Shown here piece by piece: positions 12,232 through 24,123 of a DNA stretch of 64,000 nt. The first letter of the stretch is position 1, and each line of letters opens with the position of its first letter. The stretch is taken from NCBI GenBank assembly GCA_014905825.1, contig JACGCN010000020.1:186001-250000 (forward strand), written 5' to 3'. Made by a program: the position numbers and the translations under genes. The DNA is from Lyophyllum atratum (lineage: Eukaryota > Basidiomycota > Agaricomycetes > Agaricales > Lyophyllaceae). The notes below the pieces were generated by a model. It was given only the letters and a program-made list of their open reading frames with translations, searched no databases and was not told the origin of the DNA.

Positions 12232-12539
12232 CTCATGTTCTGTGATAACACGTTAATTAGTAACTCTATGTTCTACATCGCGTAACGAATTCCACATACA
12301 TATTCCCCAGGAATGAAAAAGCCGAAAGGCAATACTCTACTAGAAGCCAGGAATTTCCAAGAACGGAAATTCACTACAGCCTCTACGTCTCGAGCGCCGT
12401 CAAACAAGGTTTCGGAGATCCTACTGCGTAAAGGCTCCTTTAACACGCATCCTTTAGGCGCCTTGAAACGTGTTCGTTCTCTATAAAGTCCAAGGCAAGC
12501 CTCTTTAGCACCATCCCATGATTCCTTCCTCGCTCCACC
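12232..12539 (+). other. Intergenic region with promoter of the CCCH gene
   Basis: Short spacer between two same-strand genes. Apart from a TATAAA at 12482, nothing distinctive is visible. Confidence 0.4.
12482..12487 (+). promoter_or_regulatory. Candidate TATA box of the CCCH gene
   Basis: TATAAA sits 53 nt upstream of the ATG at 12540, after a CT-rich stretch. The position is plausible for a fungal core promoter, but no transcript start is known. Confidence 0.4.
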
Positions 12540-13414
12540 ATGACACCAAGAGGACTATGCCACCAATTCGCTTCCACGCGCACTTGCAACTACAAAGATC
12601 GATGCAGGTTCTCTCATGCTTTGGATAGTGGCTTCACAGCTCAAGGCTCCGTCAAGGCGCCGAAGGCTGGAACTTGTCGTCAGTTCGCGTGGTCCGGGTC
12701 TTGCAGATACGGAACTCTATGCAAGTTCTCTCATATATCGCGCAGCGGCTCTGGATCTCAGGCGCCTGCTAAAGTAAGCCGCACCTACCCTGTCCGAGAG
12801 TGGTTGCAAGCTGACCCGTGAAACAGCCCTTAGCTCCACGATTGACATCGGAGAATCCTCTCGACGAGTTCTTCAGATCGTACTCTGAGACTGGGTTCAC
12901 GTATGACGCAAATCAGCCGGTATGGAAAGAATTCTATCGCATGGTAGACGACCTTGGCTGGGATGACGAGGAGAAAGATGAGGAAAGAGAGGCTTTCAAA
13001 GACGCTCTCGTTCAAGCCTTCAACAGCACCTATGGGACTGACGAGAACGATCTGGAATCATGGCAATCACTGTGCCTTGTTCTGAACATAGTACCTATAC
13101 CTGAGGAGCTGCGATCATGCCGCGAGGTAAGCTGTACACGCAACCTGGCTGGAACTTTGCTCACTATGATTGTACTGTATCTTAAGGCTGTGAAAGGAAC
13201 ATACGTCAATCTCGTCGATCTAGTCGACAACCGCAAATCAGGCAGGGCAGTGGAGCGTTTCGAATCGGAGGAGGCGCTGAGCGCATATACACTAAGAAGC
13301 GGGAATTACTTTCCTAAGGAGAATGCCTACGCCGGTGGTCTCCTCAAGTACCTTCTACGGAATATCCTACACCCCAACACCCAGCGCCACCCTCATCTTC
13401 GCAAAAAGAGGTAG
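12540..13414 (+). CDS. Tandem CCCH zinc-finger protein with conserved helical C-terminal region
   Basis: Exons 12540-12773, 12827-13126 and 13187-13414 give 253 residues. Two CCCH fingers occupy the first 70 residues: CHQFASTRTCNYKDRCRFSH and CRQFAWSGSCRYGTLCKFSH, both C-x7/8-C-x5-C-x3-H type as in RNA-binding CCCH proteins. The remainder is a basidiomycete-type acidic helical domain with recognisable stretches (FYRMVDDLGWDDEE, EAFKDALVQAFNSTYGTDEND, TYVNLVDLVDNRKSG, KYFPKENAYAGGLLKYLLR pattern). RNA binding is inferred from the finger type only. The second intron (13127-13186, 60 bp) has no stop and is in frame, so it could be read through, but the GTAAGC donor and the fit of the joined exons favour splicing. 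The last 15 residues (NTQRHPHLRKKR) may be extended or replaced by another small exon. Confidence 0.82.
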
Positions 13415-14017
13415 GCTTTATTCTACGCATCACGCAAGAGTTTTGTCTCTGACATTACCATCCATATTTCAGGCGCATCGTTTGATACATGTATCTCCTC
13501 TCCGTTTCTTCCCTTCGCGGCCAAGGAAACACCCCGTACCATCTCGTCCTGCGCACAGCAACTTTCTAGATCCAACTGTCATAGTGGGGGCTCGGCAAGT
13601 GCGACTACTACTAGCATCCGTGATTATAGAGTCCTCTTCGTCGTACACACGGGGTTAAAAGACGAAGCGTGATTTAGTTACGACTTGGAGTAAACTTTTC
13701 GTCAGAGACTATAAATCCAATATCGTGTCTGCAAAAAGGATGAGAATCAATCGAGAAACCAGAGTCGACGATCATGAGCTTACTACGTCTGTGAATGTAT
13801 CCTCGAGGTATTCGGAGATGAGCAATCCTTCCCGGGGCTGGAGCAGTGTGCCTACTACCGTTATGGGTTAGTTGGGTGATGTTCCGCGGTGTGGATAACG
13901 CAAGGATAACGGATGAACCAACTGAGTATCTAAGAGTGACATTAATATCGAGGACCAGTTTGAAGATGAGAGACATACGGCGTACGGGGAATTTACGCGG
14001 ATAAGTGGCTGGAGCCG

Positions 14018-14105
14018 TCGATGAGGGATCCCGCATGATCATACCATCCGGTCTTGTGATATCATATCCAGCGCGCATTTGGATGCCATCATAACATGTC
14101 GATGG
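14018..14105 (-). repeat. Short diverged repeat, copy 1 (exon-like on minus strand)
   Basis: By eye about 78% identical over roughly 78 bp to 17395-17482. On the minus strand both copies can be read as a short coding stretch (VMMASKCALDMISQDRM here) followed immediately by a GTATGA donor-like site. This suggests remnants of one duplicated minus-strand exon. Confidence 0.55.
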
Positions 14106-15656
14106 TCTCGTTAGCATCCAGAACGGTAATCCGACCTGTTACAGGGAGCGGGAGGGAGTTCGGCCCTAGGTGTTCTTGCGTACTAGTGCAACTGATAAGT
14201 TTGACTGTCAGAACAGTGAAATAGAAGATGAAAAGTTGCAAGGACACTCATAGGGTTGTCTTGGTATGTATGTGTACCCGTAATGGCTACGACGACGAAC
14301 TCAAGGACATGCATTGATTATAGAACCTGGGAGAAGCGGCTAGAACCCGAGATCGTTGACATGATAACGCTGAGATGGCTGATCAAACTCTGCTTTGGCT
14401 GTGCAATTTCCTTCTCGAAAAGGTACCAAATGATACTGTATGTTGGAGTTGAGAGACGTCGAAGGACACCCAGGTCACTGCAGTGAGTCTGACCCTGTTC
14501 GTTTCATTTTTGCGAAACGAGTGACCGTGGGCAGGAAAGGATCTTTTGGTTTACCACGTCGACATGTCAAAACAGCGCCATGACTCGATCGTTTCTCAGA
14601 TCTCTCAGCCTCACATTGAGCTCACGACCGTCGTCGCTGGGTCCCAACCTCACCTCGTTCCCACATATTTCTGTCACCGGAGCCTTGTCTTGACACTGTG
14701 CGGGTCCACTCCACGCCACTAATCTGGAAATCAGAAACTCGCAGAAGAGTCAGTGAACGCTAGTGAACGGCATACGCCGTGTGGACACACCTTCGCGGAG
14801 TTGCGCGTGAATTCGCAGTTTTGGCGAGGTGCCTTGAGGCTTGAACTTCGCGACGGCCCCATCGATAGCGGCCAACACCTTGCCCAGCTGGACGACGGAG
14901 ATGATGGCTGGGATTCCTGCAGAAGCGCGAGATGGCCGGTTTTGGGATCGTGGAGATCAGGTATGTAACACTACAAACCATTTGGTATCGGGCTTGCCTC
15001 TCAGGCCTGCTCCGAGTCTAATGTTGACGTGATTTTCTTCTTCCCTGAAGTCAACATCCCAAAGTCCGCTGATGTTCGAGAGCGGTCCATTCCTTCGAGA
15101 GCAGCTTCTATCACTCTCGCTCGAGCACCTCATGACATACAAGCAACACACACGACCGTAATCTCGGCTTCAGATAGCTCGCCTCATGTCCCACTCAGCC
15201 GCGAACTAGCGTTTCCCTCGTGATCAACGCGCTGAAGGCCTTTCTCGGACTCCCCTGTCCAAGGACAGGGCGGCATACTACGTGCATATTCCACGACTCG
15301 AACTTCGCCCTCCCGGCTTCTCCCAGTAACGCGTGCCTAGTAGGAGCTCCAGATGAAAACTAGCGCGACCTTCATTTCCGGTCGTGTGGGTTATCAGAGT
15401 GTGAGCCCGCCATTTCTCTTGACCTAGTTCGCCGCCGCTCATGACCTGCTCCAGCTATCCTGGAGAGTCATGCTTATGTCTACGGCCAGAACGTGGCATG
15501 GCTAACAGTAACTCCATCTCGTGTCATGTGTGTTAAGCCATATCCAACCGGGGAATGTCCCCGAGGTTGTTTAGAAGCCGGGTTTCTTATATGGTCCTCA
15601 CTACGAACTCCCTCGCATCTCCCTACTTCTCCGCCGATGCTCCGACTGGTCAAGTC

Positions 15657-15706
15657 TATTTCCATCATGCAACGAAGTCGGTCACGATCATGACATGATG
15701 ACGAGG
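15657..15706 (+). repeat. Dispersed ~45-bp repeat, copy 1
   Basis: The segment beginning CTATTTCCATCATGCAACGA and ending GATGACGAGGA recurs with about three changes at 24920-24973, at the junction between the two tandem gene copies. No function is apparent. Confidence 0.7.
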
Positions 15707-17394
15707 ATACTATTACTTGTCCGTGTAACTCTCGCCGCTTCTTAGCCCTATCTCGAGCCATCATGTCTGTTTTCGCAATAGTCAATTCAGAATGCGAAGC
15801 TTTTTACTCACCGTGCACCCTGCACCCCCGTCATCTAGACTGCAGTCATCTTTCACGGAGATGTGGTGCCGAATAGCTACTCGATGGCACGTTACGCGGA
15901 AGGCCTCGAGCTGCACGTTGGTCACTCCGCCCGAGATACGGATACGACGTGAGAAGCGATTGAATTGCGACTACCTATCACTAGGCGCACTGTCATCTGG
16001 ATCCTGGATCGCGGTGAAGCGTCTGGCGGGCGTCGATCTGCCTATTTGCATAAGATAAGATACACTAGCAAGTAATTCGAAATACGAGTACCCTGCTGGT
16101 CCCCTCCTCTGTGTCGTTTGGGCAACGTGTCTGGAGGTTTGGTGCTCCAGGACGTCCGCCGCTGCTCCCCCTCTCCCCGTCCCTCCTCATCTCTCGCTGC
16201 TTATAGTCTTGTCCGGCGGGATCCTGTACTGACGATTGGCGTAGCAGGGAAGGTCGGTCGTGACGCCTTGGGCTTCATTGTTGGAATCTGTTTTTGGCTG
16301 GGAGACTTGCCTGGGATGTTCATTCACCCTGCCTCGGTATGAATAGCTGGATGACACGGGGGAATGTTGTTATCTCACATTTCACCTGTCTGTCGGTATT
16401 GGTTTGGGTATACTGGTTCGTTCGAAGCTCTTCGAATTCTTCTTTATGTCAAAGGCGGCTCCATGTTAAAAGCCGTGTACATCTCGGTCGTCGCGTAGAT
16501 GGACAATATAAATGTTACATGTGCTCTCTGTAGAAAGTACTGTGTATTTTATGACGCTGGAATATGTGTTTCGATCTTCCAATTCAGAGGAGTTTGATCT
16601 CGACTGCCAAGGTCCTTTCCTTTGTGCTAGGATGCAATAGTTGCGGAGCACACTCATTTGACGAGGATCGCTTACTTACAGTTTACTAAAGCACTCCTGC
16701 CGACTTCTGCGTAACGAACGTCGAGTAATTGATCACAGATATTGCTTGTGGACGCACGTCAACAATTCTAGCCCTTCAAGTTCGGGGGTTCCAAATCGAA
16801 ATAGCCGGATGCACGCTCTACTTGAAAATCCCGCAAATATTCGTCAGTCGCCCGACCTCTGAGTCCAAAACTTTCTTGAATATCACCTGCAGAAAAGGTC
16901 GCTCTCGAATGCACGATATTGGACCGACGTTTTCCGCGTGTACTTTGTGTATGCATGTGTGGGGCTAGGTAAGCGCCATGGTATACTCGAGTACGATGGA
17001 GACGGCTGCTTGGGCCCGTAGCGTATCGCTGTGCTGCGGGATGGCTGGTGTGGAATGGTTTCGTCTACAACAAGTGTGTCTACGCGTATGTGCTGCGATC
17101 ACGTGCAGTGACCCAATCACACCGTTACAACGAGGCTTGGACGCACATTGGACCCCCGTATCATACCATACGACTTTGGGTGGACAATGCGACGTACATG
17201 GACCTCTATTCCCGTGTTCCTCACGGAGTCTAGAAGCTCAGCTGGGGTGCGGTCGATTCGAGGGCAAAATTCCTCATAGCTCGGGAACCTAAGACAGGGC
17301 AGATGAAGGGGGTAAGGCATCACCCATTCCCGTTCCCGTTCTCGTTCCCCTTCAAGGTCAAGACGGTGATGGCATTCTCGAATCATGGAGCGAT

Positions 17395-17482
17395 GGGGTG
17401 AATGAAGGGTCCCGCGTGTTCATACCTGGCGGTCTCGTGATATTACATTCAGCGCGGGCTTGGAGGCCACCATACGACCGAG
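17395..17482 (-). repeat. Short diverged repeat, copy 2 (exon-like on minus strand)
   Basis: Partner of the copy at 14018-14105. The minus strand reads RMVASKPALNVISRDRQ before GTATGA. Homology fades on both sides, so only this exon-sized core is shared. Confidence 0.55.
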
Positions 17483-18149
17483 GTTTTCTGCGTTTGTTGG
17501 GGGTGTCGGGCGGGAGTGGAAGTGGGTCAGTGGATGGATGAATGAATGGATGAATGGATGGAGGTACCTACTGGGGCAGGGCGGGCGCACGGTGTGTTTG
17601 GTTTATGGCAGTCGTATCTTTTCCGTGTTTGCATCCGTGCTGATGTAGATGAGCGGACGGGTTGAAGATGTCAGAGATCATCGTTGAAGAATCAGAAACT
17701 AACGGCAGGAAGGCCGGCGGGTGGGTTGAGGGCAGCCGCGCAGCCGCTGTTAGCCTTCATGCGCGGACCAGGTTCCTTCCGTGTTGGTTTCCTGTTGCTG
17801 TCGATATGTCAGTATCGGTTGTGGGTGAATTAAATTCGAGGATCCCGTCACGTTGAAAGACGAAGGAGATAAGAAAAGGCATGCGAATGTGTGAGAGACT
17901 TATGACATGTTAATACACACACGGGTGCGGCAGCCTGGTCAAAGCGGGTTCTATCCCTTATTCTGAGCGACCGAGAATGGAGGAGGACGGAATGAATTGA
18001 AGATGCGGCTCCAGTTGCATGACGGAAGGTTGTGGGCTCTGATCATTTGGTGGGGTTCAAAGGACTTACGGCAGGGCGAACTGAATTGGGTCGGCATCTC
18101 GTTCGAACTAGAGCTTGAACGAGCCGTGGAGCGAGTGTGGGGACCGGCG

Positions 18150-21135
18150 TCGAGGCAGGGTCCGTCGAGACTGAAGGTTCTGTCGCCGTACGTACTAGGT
18201 AACGTAGTTCACAGTAACGCGCCGATCAATGTTACGACGGGGACGAGTACGGCACTCGGGCGTCGAGCTCAATGTGGATTTTCGCGTCCACGACCGACGA
18301 AAGACGCATGGGCGTGGGTGGGTGTGTGTAGGACCCTGATGCAATTAAGGGAAGGGAAGACGGGGATCAAAAGGAAGGGCCCAAGGCAAGATCTAGATCA
18401 TCTCCGATCGGGGCGATCGGGAGATCTATTTTTTTCGCGTTCATTACGGGGCTTGCCAGCGGTCTTGCCATCCAGAACCTTTTGCAAGCTTGGACGCGCA
18501 CACCAGCAGAAACTAATACGATGAATAGCAGGTCTATCACTCCGTCTTCTTTCCCTTCCCTCGAATCATGGCCCCCCACTCGCACTCGTCGTGCTACGTC
18601 ACACATCTACCGCTAGAGATCTTCGATGCCATCGCCCTCTAGTTGACAGACCTCGAGCCCATTGGCCCGCCGGACATCTTGGTCCCGCTCATGCAGACAT
18701 GCAAGGCTCTCCACGGCCTCCTCGTCCCAGAAAGCAACCCTGGGCTGTACTCCCGGATATTCCGCCAGAAATTCGACGTTGCGGCCGTCGCGCGCCGCGC
18801 CTTCCACCCGACGCCTACCCAGTGCGTCGATCAGATGACGCAGTACTTTGCTGCCCTCCGCGTGTTTCGACGACGCGAGCTGCGCGTCTCGGTCGCCCCG
18901 GGTGAGGAGTTCCCCGATGTTGGCGTTGAGGAGGCGCTGCAGATTGCGGTCGTCATGATGCTCGAGGACGACGGGAAGAATGCGAGGCAGCTCGTACAAT
19001 GGGGACACGCCGACGAGTTCGTCGATGCATTCGTGCGGTCCCGGCTGTACGACGGCGCCGAAGATAACGACGGGTGGCCGCTCGATAACAGACTCAATGC
19101 CCACGCACTTTGGCTCATGTGGCTGCTCACCACAGAAGGTACGTAACTATAACTATTCTATTATAAGAATCTAACACCGCGCGCAGAATCCCTGCTCAAC
19201 GAAACCCCCGCCCAACGCGCCCAAATCACACAGCTCCTCCTCCCCTTCGTGTACGTCCCCTACCGCTACCCCACCGCCCTCGCCCCGCCCAACCACTTCC
19301 TCATCCCGGCCCCCCAACCCCCACCTTCAACGCCCCCTCCACCATCCCCACCCCCCACGGGCCCTACCCCATCTACCCCGACCGCGACCCCACCTTCATC
19401 GTCCACTACACCTCCCGCCCCCTCTCTGCCATCGCCGCTAAACTCCTGTTCCTCGCACACGCGGAGTGCACGCCGTTCCCTATACCGCCGCATCTTGATC
19501 GGACAAGGGAGGATGCGCGGGGGAGGGAGAACTTTGATGTGGGTCCGACGAGGGAGGATATGGAGGAGTTTAATTGGTCTTGGAGTGCACGGTTGCCTGG
19601 GGGGCGGGCGTGGCCCAGACTGAGAGGCCCTCTCCACGACGACGACGATGAACATTCCCGTCAAGGCCCGAGGGGATGGTGTTCCCGGGCTTCGAGCCTC
19701 CATCGCCGATCCCACGCTGGGTCGGGAAGGCGCCGCATTCGGGCGACTACCTTCTCCCTGGGGGGAGCAGAGGGAAGGGGAAGAGCGCAAAGTGGAACGC
19801 CGACTAGATGCGTCTCCGGATGTGCGGGGACCTCATGTGTATGCCCCCGCGTGTGCCCTACGGACGCGTGTACGAGCCCTTCAGCCTGGAGGGGCTGTGG
19901 GTCGGGCGTATACTGGTACGTTCTCTCTCTCTCTCTCTCATTCATTCATCCTTCCACCACATCCTAACCCCGATCCTCGTACCAGGTCCCAGGCGAAGCC
20001 GAAACCCAAACCCTCATCGCCAACCCCCTCCACCCGCCGCACGGGCACCTCACGGAAGGCAACACCCAATCCCGGCACATCTCGTACGCCTCCAGGAGCT
20101 GCACGGCATCATCGGCGAAGTCACTCCTCTCCCTCTCCCGCCATCTACTTCACGGGACGAAGAGGAGCGGGATTACACGCGCCCACGACCTTTTGCGCTG
20201 GGAGACCTCGGGGACCACGATGGGATGAACAACGCGTGGTTCTCCGGTGTCCCGCGCCTTGCCCCGTTTCCTCCTTCCTCGTCCTACCCCGCTTCATCCT
20301 CGTCCACCACCGCGACGGAACGCGTCCAGCTCGCAGTCGGCACCCAGCGCAGGACCTACCGCTCCCGCAGGGGGCACGGGTCGGGGAGGGGGAACGCGGC
20401 GTTTGAGGGGTTGGCGCGCTCTGGGCATGGGGGGGGATGGGGCGAGGACGAGGGAGGGGGAGTGGGTACGAGCATGATGAGGAGGCGTGTATGCGGTGTG
20501 TGGAGAGGAGGGAGTTTCGGCGGCGGCTGCGGCTTGGGGAGGTGGTGACGGCGGGGTCGATGGATGGGGAGGGGGCGGGGGAGGGGCAGGGGGACGAGCT
20601 GATGCAGCCGTGGGATGCGGATGATGGGGCGGGGGCGACGGTGGAGCCGGGGACTGGGTGGTGCAGCCTGCGTTGCCGAGGACGCATGAGTGGGAGAGGA
20701 GGGGGCGGGGGAGGTGTGATGGGTTGGGGGAGGTGGTTTTGGTCGGGAAGGTTCGTTCTTTTCTTTTCATCAAGTTCATTCTCTCCTTCTGCTTCCATCC
20801 CTTCCCCCTCTCCCTCTTTTCCTCCCTCTCTTGAATTGTTAACCACCTTCAAGTAAACGAATGCTAACCCCCCCTTTTTTTTCCCATATCCAGCCCGACA
20901 CCACCCACGCCCACGCCTTCCACCCCTTCACCTACCACGGCCGCATCTGCTTCTGGGACGGCCTCCTCCTCCTGCGCACCCCCACCCGCCCGGAAGACGC
21001 CTTTCTCGGGACGACGCTGTTCTATGTGTACCTTGTTGGACCGGACACGGTGGTGGGGAGTTGGAAGATGGGGGGGACAGATTTGGGGGTTGGGGGTGGG
21101 AGGGGGCGTTTGTGTTGGGGAGGAGGGAGGATTGA
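18150..21135 (+). repeat. Left arm of a ~3-kb inverted duplication
   Basis: This arm contains the F-box-like gene copy A plus about 400 bp upstream. The reverse complement of about 39009-42150 matches it. The exon 1 sequences are the same length (571 nt) and nearly identical. Upstream landmarks such as GTCGAGCTCAATGTGG (18263-18278) and AAGATCTAGATC (18389-18400) recur in the right arm near 42030 and 41890. The outer limit near 18150 is approximate. Confidence 0.88.
18568..21135 (+). pseudogene. F-box-like gene, copy A (nonsense codon and frameshifts)
   Basis: Inverted paralogue of the gene at 39009-41671. The start MAPHSHSSCYVTHLPLEIFDA is kept, but codon 25 is TAG (18640-18642) where the other copy has a Glu codon. 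Exon 1 ends at 19138 and exon 2 starts at 19187, both splice sites preserved. Further lesions follow. A 2-nt length difference near 19300-19340 shifts the frame. Another shift lies between about 20030 and 20090, since VRLQELHGIIGEV is in a different frame from LIANPLHPPHG. Another lies near 20660, since the EWERRGRGRCDGLGEVVLVG segment is out of frame with GDELMQPWDADDG. The last exon reads HAFHPFTYHGRICFWDGLLL, and the original stop would be 21133-21135. Introns look intact, so decay is fairly recent. Confidence 0.87.
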
Positions 21136-21918
21136 TTTTTCTGGGGAGGGGTGGGTCGTTTTCTGTTTGGTTCGTGCTTTCTTTAACCCCCACTCCATAT
21201 GATGCCGCACACACTCCCTGACGGACGACGGACGAACTCTGATTGTACATATGATAGATACCATATACCATATACCACGGACGTTGTACCGCCCACGCCC
21301 ACCCACAGCCACGGCATAGATTCAAGCTAGATCCGCATATACGCGTGGTACATTCTCATGGTCTCTTTGTTGTTACTTTTTCGAGGCTGCGTTGTGCTAA
21401 ATTGTAAAGGAATAGATCTGTGCTTTTGTACATGTATGAACGAGCGAGTGTCGAGGAGAGAGTGAGGGCTATACCAGAGCGCGGGTGGTGTCGTTCCATT
21501 GGCATGATACTATCATGAGTCGAGGGCCGAGTGCGTACATTCTACCCATCGTCCTGTGCAGTGTGCGCCCGAACCGGCGCCCGACTGACCAGTCTCTCAG
21601 TCTGCTGATGTTTAGTTCCTTGAGAAAGTTCGATTCAACCTGGAAAGGCGGCAGATCATGATGAGCCCTTGAAGGAATCTTATGGATGCTCTGTGGTAGG
21701 TAGTCGAGCCAGGGCCCAAATCGTATGTTAGCAATGTCCTTCTTTGTTTTTACGAAGCTTCTTATGTTTCTGCTTGTACTGCGCGCCTGCTGCCAACGAT
21801 CGTTGCTGATCTCTGCTAATACCGGTTTGACTCGCCGTTAACAGGTTTCGTTCGACATATCATCTATTCCGGAGAACTCCCAGCACTACTTATAGCACCA
21901 TGATATCCCATCCAATCA
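21136..21918. other. Spacer downstream of the F-box-like pseudogene
   Basis: No gene is seen. It includes a short ATATGATAGATACCATATAC-type AT repeat near 21248-21275 and otherwise unremarkable sequence that lies inside the inverted-duplication arms. Confidence 0.35.
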
Positions 21919-22820
21919 TTACGCCTTTACCCGTGCGTTAGACTGCGGCGCTTTACCGTCCTTTGGCTTTGGCGCTTTTCCTGGCTTTGGCGCTTTTCCT
22001 GGCTTTGGCGCTTTTCCTGGCTTTGGTTGTATCGCCTTTGACGGCATGCGTGCCGTCAAGCATCCGTGACCTGGGGGTGGTGGATCTCTCTTCGCTACCT
22101 TCCCCACTTCCGTGACAAATCTGGCTGCGTATGCGTCAAATACTGTCTTGTCGACGATCTTCGTAGTCTTGCCGTACGCGGACAACAGCTCGCTGAGGAT
22201 TCCCTTGGAATTCAAGGCGATCTTTGGATCTTTGCCCAGATATATCCGGTACCATTCAGTAACTGCAATCATGCCGACCCGTTTAATCATTGTATTTCAC
22301 CTCAAGATAAGAGTTACCAACATTGGTCGTTCGCGTTCAAACCCGCTTCGACCGCACAGGTCTTTTCTTCCCGAGCCTTGATCAGCAGCGGAATAAGAGC
22401 TCCCTGTTCCATCCGTCGACCCTGTTCGAGGTCAGCGTGATTGTTGTGCATGAAAGCGAAGCTTGGGTTGTGCGTGTTGTACTCCTGGAAGCGCTCTTTC
22501 CTGCCGTCTCCGAACTTGAAGAATACAAAGTAGGTTTCGTATTTCTCGTCCTGCGTGAATCCGTTAGGTACTTCCGACACCACCAGGAGGAAGGACAGTT
22601 ACATAAAGTATTTCATGATCTCTTGGCGTCATGATCGCATAAGATCCAGGGTTCGTCCTCCGATAGAGGTCGCTGTAAGCAAGGGTCGGTAAGGAAACAT
22701 CAGTGAATGCAAGAGACCTCACCTATTTACGGAAGGAATTGCCCCGACCGGGTGCGCAAAGGCGGTCAAAGGCATCGCAAGGAAAGCCAGAATGGCCGTT
22801 GACAAGATGTTTTGGCGCAT
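21919..22820 (-). CDS. Small secreted protein of unknown function with KPGKAP repeats
   Basis: Not recognised. Exon 1 (22820-22723) encodes MRQNILSTAILAFLAMPLTA, a typical signal peptide with likely cleavage after AFA. Exon 2 is 22672-22603. Exon 3 starts at 22550 after a 52-nt intron (DEKYETYFVFFKFGDGRKER..) and runs to about 22325. The final exon begins near 22265 (TEWYRIYLGKDPKIALNSKG) and ends at 21919. Phase at the last junction works only with an unusual GTTGGT donor at about 22325, so that splice is uncertain. The C-terminus carries three exact PGKAPK repeats followed by KPKDGKAPQSNARVKA, a basic proline-rich tail. A secreted or effector-like role is possible, but nothing in the sequence proves it. 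Confidence 0.68.
21967..22020. repeat. Three exact 18-bp tandem repeats
   Basis: CTTTGGCGCTTTTCCTGG is repeated three times without change, plus a partial fourth (CTTTGG). On the minus strand it encodes the PGKAPK repeats at the end of the secreted protein. Confidence 0.95.
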
Positions 22821-23154
22821 GGAGGAGTTGGTAGGATTATGTTGATAACAACAAAAAGCGACGTGAGAATGAAGTACAGAAACAACCGGCCAGCGAATTG
22901 TTTTTAGGGGAAACCAGCTCTGAAGACTCTAAGAAGAGGCAAGAGCATTTTATACCGTAGGATTGTCGGGGATGGACTTGGTTTATTGCGTACTGTGAAG
23001 ATCAGAAAGTAGTTAGCGTGCTCTATTGACTAAACTGTAGGGCCCGCTGTGGGTGCAATCAGAATAGTTGTCAAACTTCATCAGAGGCGCTACTTGCGTG
23101 ATGTTTGATACAGAACTAAGGTAAGATCAACAATCAACAGGGGGAACAAAATGG
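22821..23154. other. Spacer upstream of the secreted-protein gene
   Basis: Presumed promoter region for the minus-strand secreted protein. No clear elements can be assigned. Confidence 0.3.
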
Positions 23155-23530
23155 AACTTGAAGCTTGTCGTGTGTCGATAACCAGGCTAGAGAGCTGCTT
23201 CTGAGGCTCTCCAGGGCGCCCACAGTCAATCGATCATCAAAAAACGGTGTCCCAGCTACTACGGCCGAACCAGATGGGAAATGGGGCGATGCGCGGTGGG
23301 CGTTGAAAGTGATCATGGGAACGGACAAATGCCGATGACAACTTGGAAGCTTGTCGTGTGTTGATAATCAGGCTGGAGAGCTGCTTCTGAGGCTCTCCAG
23401 GGCGCCCACAGTCAATCGATCATCAAAAAACGGTGTCCCAGCTACTACGGCCGAACCAGATGGGAAATGGGGCGATGCAAGGTGGGCGTCGAAAGTGATC
23501 ATGGGAACGGGCAAATGCCGAGGACAACTT
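23155..23530. repeat. Tandem duplication of a 186-bp unit
   Basis: Two head-to-tail copies (about 23155-23340 and 23341-23526), each starting ACTTGAAGCTTGTCGTGTGT or a close variant and ending near GCCGATGACA. They differ at only about ten positions. A third copy starts at 23527 and breaks off after about 8 bp. Part of it can be read as an open frame in each direction, but I do not take this as coding. Confidence 0.9.
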
Positions 23531-24123
23531 GAAGAGGCTACAGTAAGGAGCGCCACAGTTCGCCAAGTGCAGTAGGATCACCAGACACGCTTCATCGGAT
23601 CTCCATTCAACAACAATCCAAGGTCGACAATCAAAGGTCGAACCATTCATCTTGTTATCTGGTCGCTTGATGACGCCGATTGCTAGTATATCGGCGTTGG
23701 CGTATAGAAAGGGTTGGCTGCCGTTGAAGTCTGGTAGGTTTCGAACATCGAGTAAATTTGCCATTACGAGACCAGTCCATTCCGGCATGATCTACCACAA
23801 TTTCCGCCAGAGATCTGTGAACTGATGGACAACTCTTGCGTATGATTTTTCAGGCTAGAAAGATTCAGAAGCACCGCTGTGTAGCGCCTTGAGCACGTGG
23901 TAAGCCCGGGCCGATTCGGGGAAGCGTGATTCATGGCATCGTTCCAGCCGTATGATCAAACCCCTGAGTTGATTGTTCCCCACTGTCTCATCAGTTCCTA
24001 CGCAGAGCACCTTTGCGCCCGTTAAACTAACCACTGGACCAGTCGTAAGACTGCTCCATGCAGGTAGGGTTCGCTCAGCTGGTTGGCTGAAAGAAATACT
24101 GATCATGATAGTGATTTCAGACC
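23531..24123. other. Upstream region of the tandem gene pair, partly duplicated
   Basis: From about 23811 onward the sequence recurs upstream of the second gene copy (from about 24976), so the duplication includes the promoter. A minus-strand frame (start near 23788, MPEWTGLVMANLLDVRNLPD) is open but unsupported. Confidence 0.45.

Larger units (their letters stand above)
13415..18150. other. Gene-poor region with decayed exon-like pieces
   Basis: No gene can be supported. Frames are short and lack consistent splicing. Two ~80-bp segments (about 14018-14105 and 17395-17482) are related to each other, and a ~45-bp segment near 15660 recurs at 24920. A perfect 7-bp stem (CCTGTCC/GGACAGG) with a 2-nt loop occurs near 15257. 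The minus strand around 14.0-14.5 kb has exon-like hydrophobic stretches (for example LEFVVVAITGTHTYQDNP) that may be a decayed membrane-protein gene, but no model holds together. Confidence 0.4.

Noticed and set aside
19249..20852. Long proline- or glycine-rich frames on both strands over the F-box-like pseudogene
   Set aside because: They are shadow frames of GC-rich coding sequence and do not correspond to the exons supported by the paralogous copy.
23423..23788. Minus-strand frame starting MPEWTGLVMANLLDVRNLPD
   Set aside because: It runs into the 186-bp tandem repeat, has no splice support and no recognisable domain. Its open length can be explained by the repeat.
24005..24060. tRNA-like A-box (TGGTCCAGTGGTTAG on the minus strand) upstream of the tandem genes
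   Set aside because: No B box, no acceptor or T stem could be formed, and the second copy of the region does not preserve a better one.
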